Positions 57,101 to 64,000 of a stretch of DNA of 64,000 bases are shown one piece after another; the stretch's first letter is position 1, and each line of letters opens with the position of its first letter. The notes beneath the pieces were generated by a model. It worked only from the letters and a program-made list of their open reading frames with translations. It was not told the DNA's origin and did no database searches. Where the stretch lies: NCBI GenBank assembly GCA_034359265.1, contig CP136893.1, forward strand, positions 45,147,501-45,211,500, read 5' to 3'. The position numbers were made by a program, and so were the translations under genes. The stretch is from Canna indica (Eukaryota > Streptophyta > Magnoliopsida > Zingiberales > Cannaceae).

Positions 57101-60100
57101 CATGTTACACATGTATTATTATAATTCTTTCCAAAGAAAATATGCTTCATAAATAAATAGCTTGAAAGAACTATGACTAGGAAGTTGCTCAAACAAGCCT
57201 ACCTTTATATGGTACCACACTTCTGTTAATGAAAAAGCAGCAAGCTTTACTTGAATAAGATAACGAAAGATCTCAGCATATATCTTAAGAGCAGCTGGTG
57301 TCACAATAATTCTGATGGGCCAGTCAACTCGGTAACCCAATAACATAAAATCAAAGATATGCATACCTGCCATTTGAATTAACAAAATTCATCATAAGAG
57401 AAAGAAGTATAAACATTGTTGTTACTAATTCTCGCAGTGATATACTACAGGCAAATAGGCACTAGAAGAAATAAATAAATACCAGATGAACAAGATGACA
57501 TGGGCACAGTGCTTTCTCTGTTCATGTACACATACAACCTCTCCTTATATTGGTCAGTCTCACATGAAGATCTTTGCAATGCCAACTCAAGGAGCCCTTG
57601 GATCTCAGCTATTTTCTTCTCCGGTTCAATAGCAGACCATTTCTTGAAGATAAAACATGATGTTACTAAATCATGAGGTAAATAGAAATGTAACTTCATG
57701 GATACTAATAGGAATCCTTTCAGAATGATTTTCTAGCCAATAAAATGTGAACCTTAAGGAGACTACCTGCTTACGAACAGAAATAATGAATGCATCTGCC
57801 CAGTCTGCTAGTACCATGAAATGATAGCGTCGTAATGCCAATAAATGTTCATGAAGATCAAAACCTTCCTCAAGCAACTTGATAGTGAAGTTGCTAACAT
57901 ACTTGTATCTACTGTAGTTAAGGAACAATAACTGACATTTTTGCTTAACTTGGTAAACAAATGAAAATAATGCATCTACAGCAAACATCATCTTAAAAAA
58001 AATTTGTGGTTTTCTCTACAATGAATGATCAAAAAAGAGGATGAAGATTATACAAAGCTAAGAAAGTAATATTGTATATAATTAGTAAAAATTGAATACA
58101 AATTGCTTCAGAAACTTAGCCAAACATATCCTTGAGTCTTGAATATAATCCAAGGGATCAGCTATTGATCAGATCAAGACGCACCTCAATCCTTAAGCTT
58201 CAACCTAGTAAATATTTCTTCTGCAATACCAACTGCACTGTAATCATAATGACTGACATATGTATCCAATTGTTTAAGAAAGAACTTACCTGCATGCAAA
58301 AATAATTTATGTTTTCTCAAGTTCACATTTTGTAGTTCTCTTCCAAAAGAAGCTTAAGATGTAGATGTCAACAAAAAATCCCCCAGCAGAAGTATCTTCC
58401 ACTGAGCAAAGAGCTCAAATCACATGGAAACTTTTTGGAGGTTCAGAATGAGTTATCTAAGAAGGTGTAGACATCCTGAATAGGACTATGATATTAACTG
58501 TTAAGATTCACCAGGTAACCAAAGTTTCCAAAAGCTTAAGCTGTTAGGTAAGGACCCAATTTACTCTTAACATCCCCCGGAATAGACCTCAAACTGTGGA
58601 TCGAGAGGTGGGCTGAATTAAACAGCAGAATCCACACAGATAATTAAAAAGAAATTAGATGGAGGTTTTGACCTCTTGGCTCTGATACCATGTTAAAACT
58701 CACCAGGTAACCAAGATTCCCAATAGCTTAAGCTGTTAGGAAAGGGCCCGATCTACTCTTGACATTAACGTTGTATTCTAGTTACCTTATAATCAACAAA
58801 TAACAGACTCAGATATGTATATCTGACGAATCATGAAGCACCACTGATATACTGAAGTTTCTTGCACGAAAATTGAATGGTCAGAAACTCAGAATATGGA
58901 AAAACAGTGTTTGTATGTATATCAAGAAGATAGCATCGATACAACAAATAATGTCTAGTGTGAGGACATTAAGCTACCATGGTAAATTAGGACATTCAAC
59001 AGAACAGAACCTGTTAGCATAACCATGAGAGATGTGAAAGATTCCCCTAAGGTAAATCAGGACTTAGAAGATAGCGTCAATACAACGAATAATGTCTAGT
59101 GTGAGGACATTAAGCTACCATGGTAAATTAGGACATTCAACAGAACAGAACCAGTTAGCATAACCAGGCGATGATGTGAAAGATTCCCTCCTAAGGTAAA
59201 TAAGGACTTCGAACTGTACACAGGAGCAGCTAGCATAAAGATCTCATCCAAAAATTTCTACAACCAAGAATAGCAATAAAGTTACACAGAGGAATTGACT
59301 ACTTGCAAGAATATAACCTCCACATATACGTTCCATTATGATGGACAGGGGATCTCAAGGATACTGAAGCAAAATCTCTTGCACTATACATTTGTCAATT
59401 ACAACATCCAGTGGCATCTCAAACTCCATTGCTGAAGCATGGCAATTCTCTTCAGCAGAAATGTTAAAATCTTCACTATAATATTGTAAAGAACCCACCC
59501 AAGCTGTTCCCCCAGAAATTTTTGTTGGAAGGTCCCTGGATGTCTGTTGTTCTTCTTTTGATGCATCTGATGAACAAATGGGATAACAATCTGGTTGTTT
59601 TTTTATATTAATTTGAACAGTGTCAGTCGAGATTCCATTAGCATCTAGAGCAAGACCAAAATTGACAAGACTGGAAGTTTCAACTTGTAACCCATGATCA
59701 GAGGTGGCTAACATGCTTCCTGAATTACAAGGATCAATCACCGAGGAGAAGTCAAAGTATGGATATTGTGGTTGACGTCCTTCATTGGATCTTATATTCT
59801 TTGATTTCTCCATTTTACTAAGGCAAGAAATTCTAGTCAAAGTTGGATTGGCATTAAGATCATAGTGGTGATTGGACTTGAATGATGACAGGATATCCCA
59901 AGAGTGATGTTCATTTATGGCATCCATGAGTTCCAATCTTTTAACTGTATCTAATTTTGACTGGAATGGGATAAGAACTTTATCAATTGCTGAGGTACTC
60001 TCCTGGGATCTTGTGATCTCATCTCTGAGCAGTATGCTGTTTGCAGCCAAGCATGGTATTCTTGAATCTTTGTATTTCATGACACCATAGGAAGAATTTT

Positions 60101-63100
60101 CTGGAAATCCAACCAGCCACTTATCAGAATTATAATCTTCATTTATAATAAGCATTGGATTGGTTGATTTTCCATCATTACAGGAAATGGAGACTGAACT
60201 CCCTTTGATATTTTCATCCATGGGATGAACAGTTAGAGGAGTGCCAGGAACCTGTTGTTTTAATTTGCTATAAGAAGAAATCTTGGAAGAGCACAACCAT
60301 CCACTTTCAATGGAGTTGGGGGATAGAATTTTACTCTCATAACATGATAATGAATTTAAGTGCAGAAAATAATCTGTTTGAGATGCATTATTCCCTGGGG
60401 TAAGAAAACATTCTGACTCCATTTCATCTTCCGAACTATAAGAACTCTCTGAACTGTGTAACAGTTCCATATCGTGTGAAGACTCATCAGATGTAGAAGA
60501 CGCATCAGTATCTTTTTGAATTGTATCTCTGAAAAAAAATGCATCCGATAATAGAAAGTATTAATTATTTTGAACATAGAAACAAATAACACAAATTACA
60601 AGCATCAAATCATGTAATGCCTGTTGTGTGAGGATGGAAGATATTTAATATGCTGATATAAATTATGCAAAAGACCCCCTTACATTTTGGTAGCTTCTAG
60701 CTCATCGGCAGTTGTAGAGAAGATATAACTTCTATCAGGGAGCAAAATGATGGGGATGCTAGGACTTGTTCTGCTAAACAAGTTTGGAGCATTACCGATG
60801 GGAATCACCTACAAGAAATTAATTCATGATACACATTTTGAGATTGAATTACACGCAGGAACTCTATTCATAACTAACTAAAACTTGTTTCGGTTGAGAA
60901 TATCAAAGTGTCAACAGCTGGAGAAAAGAAAAGTATAAAAAAATTATTAGCTCCATATAGCAACATCGTAGAGAAGCTACGAAGAAAGATAAAATGGCAT
61001 AATAACCAAAAGAAAGCAATTGTTGTAATCAAGTTAAGCAAGCACTTGGAATAATAAAGCAATTAACAAGACAAAATGCATAACAATAAAAAAAATAGAG
61101 CAGGAATGCACTTACAACAAACATCAGTAATTAAATATTAGCATTTAGCAATACAGATGAATACGCCAGAATATCAAAGATAAAACCATATATCATTATT
61201 TGATTTGCGCATGAACAAAAGAACAAAGAATCAATTGTTGGATCAAATTAAGAATACCTTCCACTTCTACCAGGGTATCTCTGCATTCAATGGGTTTCCA
61301 TCTAACTATTTCCTATCTGTTAAAGTCCTTATTCATTAATGACACTAAGAAGAAGGGTCATTATGTTAGCAATCTTCTTCTCACTTCTCAGCATTATGAA
61401 TACAAGAGGGGATAACTCCCATTAATTACCTCAATGAACCTACTTGAACTACATTGAAGTAACTGGCCACTTATTTCATAAATGAACATTTGCACAAAGA
61501 GGCCAGATGATACGGGTTAGCACATACCAGCAGAAAAACTCCACTTTATACCAAAGGTATCGTGATGCACCTTTGCAATACTTAAGGCCTGTGTCAATCA
61601 GCTGGATCCCTGCCAAGCCATGCTCACACATCATTGAAGATCATCTATGAAACTAAGATGCTTACTATTCATTTCCACCATTTTCAGAGATTTTTCCTAG
61701 AAATAAGACAAACTAAATTGCTTAATATCCACTAGACTTGCATCGCACTAAGTGTACTGAGCAATCACTAGCCTAAGAAAATTTTATCAGTAAAAACACT
61801 AAAATAGTCCCCATAATAAAAAAAAGGTCAAGAGCAAGATTTTTGTTTAAGAATTGGAAAAAAATAAGCAGAAGAATGCAAAACATATTTGAGTGACTAA
61901 AAAGGTAGAAATGAAAGGCATATGCTAAAACCGTCAATAGTATACTAGTATGAGTCTATGTGATAGTCAACAAACAGATTAATTTTTTGTAGAATTGGAT
62001 ATACATAAATATTAAGAAAAGGACGAAGCCTGCTATGTTTAATTGGCAACTGCACAAGTTCACCAGTTGTGTTTCACTTACATGCTAAAGTTGGAATTGC
62101 TAAATATAACTGCATTCTATGTTTGTTCACACTAAAGCAAGAGCTTTTCAACTTTTTTACCTCTATCACAATTGACCACCATGTCAGAGTGGTGGTATTG
62201 GATCAGACAGGTACTGGTATGTATCAGATTATACAACGGTACTTTAAAACCCTCTTATTGGAAATCACTAGTGGAAAAATGTACCATCTACTATAAGGAT
62301 AAATGTGGAAGCATGGTGGAACTAAGATGATGCCCACCTAGAAATAAGCAATAAATGATGGACAGTGCCCCCGAAATGGAGGGAACTGGAAGATTGACGA
62401 CAATTCACAGGTGATTAGAAATTTTATGTGCAAAAATCCTCTTACCAAATTTGTTCAAGTTGAGAGACTTTCAGCTTTCATGAGATACATACAGAATAAG
62501 TGAATAGTGGATCTAATGCATCTAATAGGGGATGATGAATGGTTGTAGATCAAAAGACTAAGGCCTCGTTTGGTTGCACTACTTTCTGCAGGAAGTTGTA
62601 CTTCCCAAGAAGTAGCAAAAAGAGCTCATATTTGGTTGATACACTTCCTGAGTAAGTGCAATTTTCTACAAAATGCAGGAAGTAACTTACATAGGCCCCC
62701 CTAGGTAAGTTGCACTTCCTGCATTGTATTTGAAAGAAAAAGTCAATTTCACTCTCACATTTGCATTTAGTACAGAATTTATAATTTATATTCCCAACAT
62801 TATAGATTAGATAATCCTTGAATTTTTTACATATTTATTTTAATTTAATTTGTTTTTAATAAAAATATGTAATTTTTTCATATTAACTATAAATAAAAAT
62901 TAATTTTTCATATATAACAAAGTATATATTATATTAATTATATATGCAAAAATTATATTATATTTTACATATATATATATATATGTTAGAATATTAATTT
63001 ATAAATAAATTTATTTTTTTTCATATATATACTAATGCATATAAATTAAAATATTATTTTATAAAGAAATTAAAAAAGGGTATATTGGTCATTTGATATG

Positions 63101-63971
63101 TACTTCCTAGGAACTACTCATGTCAACCAAACATGTTCTGGGGGGAAGTTGCACTTCCTATGAATTAACTTCTTGTCAACCAAACACTTTTCTGATACTT
63201 CTCGGGAAATACATATAGAAAGTTAATTCATATGAATTATAACTTTCTGCAGAAAATTACTTCTCATGTCAACCAAACGAGACCTAAGATTCCCATTACC
63301 AGATCTAATGAGCAAAGATCAACTAAAAATAATAAATAATAATAATAAAGCAAAGAAGATGATAAACAAAATAGTCTGAAACTTCAGTACTTTGATAGCT
63401 CCATTTACAATGTTATAGTACAAGAAGCCATTCTAACAGAGAAATTAAATAAATAAAATGCCTAAAATAAGTTATAAATTACAATTGGAAAGTGCAACAA
63501 TCCAGAAGTCTTCATGGAGGGTTAGCCCCTCAAATGCAAGATAAAACATATGTTTAACATATTAAATTCTCTAAATGTAATATTCTTTTATCAAGTATTA
63601 TGCATTTCAGATATTGCTACTATATGAAGGAAAATAACCATGATAGACACCTCATTGTGCAAAACTACAGCATAACATACTAGATGAACCCAAATTTAGA
63701 ATAAACCCTGAATTGAGATACACCCACAGGGTCACAGATAATATTTGTCACCTTAAATTATGAATGGTTCTTACCATGTGATTCATCCTCTGGTATCTAA
63801 CATCAAAATTTGAGAAAAATATTTTCAGCTTTTCAAGCATCATCTGGTACATCATTTGCCTCTGGTAAATTAAGGCTTCAATTCTATGCTTGCAGAATGT
63901 CAATAAGTTTGAGAGAAATGCCAAATCAGTTGGCATGCCCGCCCAAAAAGGAAGGATTTCCTCAATATTTG
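33162..63971 (-). CDS. GCP6: gamma-tubulin complex component 6 (partial, both ends missing)
   Basis: Ten minus-strand exons in order: 63971-63775, 60808-60684, 60528-59365, 57911-57767, 57642-57483, 57366-57203, 52132-52056, 40655-40556, 33577-33516, 33318-33162. All are GT-AG with matching phases, about 783 codons. The 1164-bp exon is serine-rich and poorly conserved and ends [17 protein letters not shown]. Downstream exons encode the Spc97/Spc98 C-terminal gamma-tubulin-binding region: [98 protein letters not shown]6 belongs to the gamma-tubulin ring complex that nucleates microtubules. The 5' end lies beyond the window and the last 50-60 codons were not found. The first exon listed is assigned mainly by phase and position. 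Confidence 0.88.
33832..34052 (+). repeat. copia 5' LTR
   Basis: 221 bp with TG...CA ends; contains CTATAAATTGGG, a possible TATA region, about 80 bp before its end. Confidence 0.92.
34482..35462. mobile_element. 981-bp non-autonomous hAT inserted in the copia element
   Basis: Ends CATGGTTTAAAAT and, in reverse, CATGGTTTAAAATCTCGG. Perfect 8-bp TSD ATCTCACC (34474-34481 and 35463-35470). The left 450 bp match the transposase-promoter end of the long element at 40840-50486, including CGTTGGCAACGGGTGG and CTATATAAAGCCCC. The right part matches that element's other end (TTTGACATTTGAATATTGAT). It is therefore a deletion derivative of that family, with an extra 310-bp block inside. Confidence 0.95.
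34917..35274. repeat. 310-bp block with perfect 48-bp hairpin, flanked by a 24-bp direct repeat
   Basis: Two identical 24-bp copies lie at 34917-34940 and 35251-35274. Between them is a block whose arms 34958-35005 and 35051-35098 are exact reverse complements over 48 bp (arm starts AACCGGCTAGTGGGACCGCC), with a 45-bp loop. A GC-rich stretch AGGGGCGGAGCCCCCGG follows. Only the right copy of the 24-mer occupies the position it has in the long element, so the block appears to be an insertion or repair product. Confidence 0.9.
39485..39705 (+). repeat. copia 3' LTR
   Basis: 221 bp, nearly identical to the 5' LTR; preceded by the polypurine tract GAGCGGGAG. Confidence 0.92.
39711..40555. other. 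GCP6 intron sequence
   Basis: AT-rich intron sequence between the copia element and the exon at 40556-40655; no other feature recognised. Confidence 0.5.
41146..44381 (-). pseudogene. hAT-A transposase, several stops
   Basis: ATG at 44381 starts [18 protein letters not shown] finger follows ([18 protein letters not shown]) with a TAA near 44310 that probably replaced a CAA. Then come a Ser/Gly-rich linker, the catalytic region ([48 protein letters not shown]), an intron at about 43012-42931, [18 protein letters not shown], further introns near 42525 and 42235, and the dimerisation region ([26 protein letters not shown]). A TGA and a TAG follow in [14 protein letters not shown] long acidic tail ends MPWENFQI. 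Cut-and-paste transposases of this type act as dimers. The catalytic Asp in CDSWTG and the CxxH are present, but the nonsense codons inactivate this copy. Confidence 0.88.
44507..44518 (-). promoter_or_regulatory. TATA box of the hAT-A transposase gene
   Basis: On the minus strand GGGCTATATAAAGCCCC, about 130 bp upstream of the transposase ATG. The same sequence is kept in the deletion derivative at 34869-34886, which argues that it is functional in the family. Confidence 0.65.
45110..45665 (+). repeat. T-rich low-complexity leader/intron
   Basis: Long runs of TTTTTCTT between the 5' end of hAT-B and its transposase ATG. The 128-codon frame here is Phe/Leu runs only and is not a gene. It may be a leader intron ending TTGTAG at 45712. 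Confidence 0.7.
45731..48299 (+). pseudogene. hAT-B transposase, nearly intact
   Basis: Exons about 45731-47495, 47582-47700 and 47781-48299, joined by GT-AG introns. The N-terminus has a BED finger ([29 protein letters not shown]). The catalytic region shows [40 protein letters not shown] and [17 protein letters not shown]. The dimerisation region reads [20 protein letters not shown] and [15 protein letters not shown], and the tail is strongly acidic. Two nonsense codons remain: TGA at 47102-47104 (likely CGA to TGA) and TAG at 47793-47795 ([16 protein letters not shown]). Apart from these it is full length, so it decayed recently compared with hAT-A. Confidence 0.9.
48899..50176 (+). mobile_element. 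probable Ty3/gypsy 3' LTR remnant within hAT-B
   Basis: TGTTAGACCCCTAAATCCCG at 48899 follows a purine-rich GGGTGGGGGAGG like a polypurine tract. The 1.28-kb segment ends CTTACA after typical LTR 3' sequence (CTCTTGTAACATTGTGTG, GAGAGAGAGTCTTGAGC). It is very GC-rich. No matching 5' LTR or TSD was found, so a truncated 3' end is most likely. Large ORFs on both strands here arise from GC-rich composition. Confidence 0.5.
49303..49462 (+). repeat. 27-bp GC-rich minisatellite
   Basis: Five to six copies of a unit around TCCCGCACGGGGCGGGGCGT plus a short spacer (GGAGCAG in the first copies). The first three are nearly identical; later ones diverge and one is longer. Confidence 0.9.
50575..50700 (+). 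mobile_element. tRNA-derived SINE (Au-like) fragment
   Basis: GATGGCTTGGCGTAACGATA resembles a pol III A box. GGAGGTCACGGGTTCAAAGC carries a B-box-like GGTTCAAAGCC. GCAGGGTGAAGGCTGCGT and ACCCTCCCT follow, as in plant Au-type SINEs. The 3' end and TSD were not identified. Confidence 0.5.
50901..50929. repeat. (TA)n microsatellite
   Basis: Uninterrupted TA repeats of about 14 units within GCP6 intron. Confidence 0.9.
51245..51436. repeat. 96-bp tandem duplication
   Basis: Two adjacent, almost identical copies of a segment starting TCTCGATCCATAACTGATC and containing GGAATCACAGTAAAGTTGGA, differing at one or two bases (TGATCGG/TGATCAG). A recent local duplication in the GCP6 intron. Confidence 0.9.
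51790..51956. mobile_element. hAT-A derived fragment
   Basis: TGTACCGAACTGG, TGCCCGGTACAC, GGCCGGTATT and an end GGTATTTAAAACCATG (51956) match the family's subterminal words and terminus. The left end is lost. Confidence 0.55.
52133..53950. other. GCP6 intron sequence
   Basis: AT-rich intron. A segment at about 53020-53340 has AGGAATGGAAATTCCCAATTC words suggestive of an old MITE, but no ends or TSD could be fixed. Confidence 0.45.
54215..55422. mobile_element. PIF/Harbinger-like element carrying a bHLH gene fragment
   Basis: Ends GGGTGCGTTTGGTTGGATAG and, in reverse, GGTAGCGTTTGGTTGAAGGG, with TSD TAA on both sides (54212-54214 and 55423-55425). GGAATAG-rich subterminal words occur at both ends. 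There is no transposase; the interior holds the bHLH fragment and a GC-rich upstream segment (55010-55200). Confidence 0.85.
54489..55008 (-). CDS. truncated bHLH protein inside a PIF element
   Basis: ATG at 55008 starts [12 protein letters not shown]. Exon 55008-54652 ends in the basic region and helix 1 ([31 protein letters not shown]). A GT...AG intron (54651-54576) joins in phase to 54575-54489 ([28 protein letters not shown], stop), which completes helix 2. The predicted product is 147 residues. The Glu/Arg residues expected to contact E-box DNA are present. It resembles the tapetum-type bHLHs (AMS/TDR/DYT1 group) but lacks the C-terminal regulatory region, and the stop lies in transposon-end sequence. 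Expression is unknown; it lies in the GCP6 intron on the same strand. Confidence 0.7.
55430..55930. mobile_element. non-coding repeat inside the MULE, SINE/LINE-like
   Basis: Contains AGATGGGGTCGGCTATATGA, a word common at the ends of plant retroposons, and no ORF. Ends and family could not be established. Confidence 0.3.
56250..56908. mobile_element. hAT-A deletion derivative
   Basis: Starts CACGGTTTAAAATACCGG. Interior words AATGCGGAAGAATAACGT, ACCACGACTGAGGTC and ATACCACATTGACAT match 41050-41220 of hAT-A, including the end of its transposase frame. ATACCGC/CGGTA words fill the right side. The right end near GGATTTTTGAAACT is altered and no clean TSD remains. Confidence 0.75.
58499..58764 (-). 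mobile_element. 266-bp TRIM (miniature LTR retrotransposon)
   Basis: Two 74-bp terminal direct repeats (58499-58572 and 58691-58764), each TGTTAA...ACA. Internal sequence is 118 bp. Read on the minus strand, the right LTR is followed directly by the primer site TGGTATCAGAGCC (plus strand 58678-58690) and the left LTR is preceded by the purine tract CCGGGGGA. A perfect 5-bp TSD TTAAC occurs at 58494-58498 and 58765-58769. All cis signals of an LTR element fit in 266 bp, with no coding sequence. Confidence 0.92.
58925..59211. repeat. 141-bp tandem duplication
   Basis: Two copies (from 58925 and from 59066) share AATGTCTAGTGTGAGGACAT and CATTCAACAGAACAGAACC, with a few substitutions. It lies within the GCP6 intron just after its largest exon. 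Confidence 0.88.
60809..62561. other. GCP6 intron sequence
   Basis: No further exon or element with clear ends. 62190-62260 has GGTACTGGTATGTAT and GGTACTTTAAAACC, possibly a very old hAT-A relic. Confidence 0.45.
62562..63284. mobile_element. PIF/Harbinger (Tourist-like) non-autonomous element
   Basis: Ends GGCCTCGTTTGGTTG and, in reverse, GGTCTCGTTTGGTTGACATG. TSD TAA on both sides (62559-62561 and 63285-63287). Subterminal AGGAAGT/ACTTCCT words recur at both ends; the centre is AT-rich. No ORF. Confidence 0.88.
63285..63774. other. GCP6 intron sequence
   Basis: AT-rich; nothing else recognised. Confidence 0.5.
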
Positions 63972-64000
63972 CTAAATTGTAATTGGTTTTAACTCTCTCT

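Noticed and set aside
62970..62986. (AT)n run as an origin or scaffold site
   Set aside because: Simple microsatellite inside the AT-rich centre of a Tourist-like element.

Overview
The window is nuclear DNA from a flowering plant. It has GT-AG introns of plant type, plant-specific gene families, and a dense nest of plant transposons with exact target-site duplications (TSDs). I cannot name the species; nothing bacterial, plastid or mitochondrial was seen.

Two host genes carry the window and converge on each other. On the + strand (about 15.0-25.1 kb) is a complete ten-coding-exon gene for a 1080-residue ankyrin/RCC1/BTB-type protein of the plant IBtk-like family. On the - strand, from beyond the right edge down to about 33.2 kb, is a very large gene for gamma-tubulin complex component 6 (GCP6). 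Ten exons can be placed by splice sites and reading phase. Its introns of up to 11.4 kb are filled with a Ty1/copia element, two hAT elements one inside the other, MULE and PIF/Harbinger elements, a miniature TRIM and SINE-like sequence. The last GCP6 coding exon was not found.

The left 13 kb is retroelement territory. The main item is an 8.65-kb LTR element (3132-11781) resembling the Sirevirus branch of Ty1/copia. It has an initiator-Met tRNA primer site, palindrome-rich LTRs, a broken gag with a CCHC knuckle, no recognisable pol, and a separate intact 366-codon ORF preceded by a convincing intron. A reverse-oriented solo LTR of the same family splits its gag with a perfect TSD. Fragments of the same family lie at 1-870 and 11.86-13.0 kb, and a decayed relative of its second ORF lies at 28.1-29.0 kb.

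The right part is notable for transduplicated host genes. A Mutator-like element with a perfect 9-bp TSD carries part of a PIN auxin-efflux-carrier gene. A PIF/Harbinger-like element with TAA TSDs carries the start of a bHLH gene that still splices in frame to a transposon-supplied stop. A hAT family with CATGGTTT ends and ATACCGG-rich subterminal regions is present as one long copy with a decayed transposase plus several deletion derivatives. One derivative has acquired a 310-bp block with a perfect 48-bp hairpin, bounded by a 24-bp direct repeat. An endogenous caulimovirid (pararetrovirus) coat-protein-region fragment sits between the two host genes. No CRISPR array, tRNA or rRNA gene was found.
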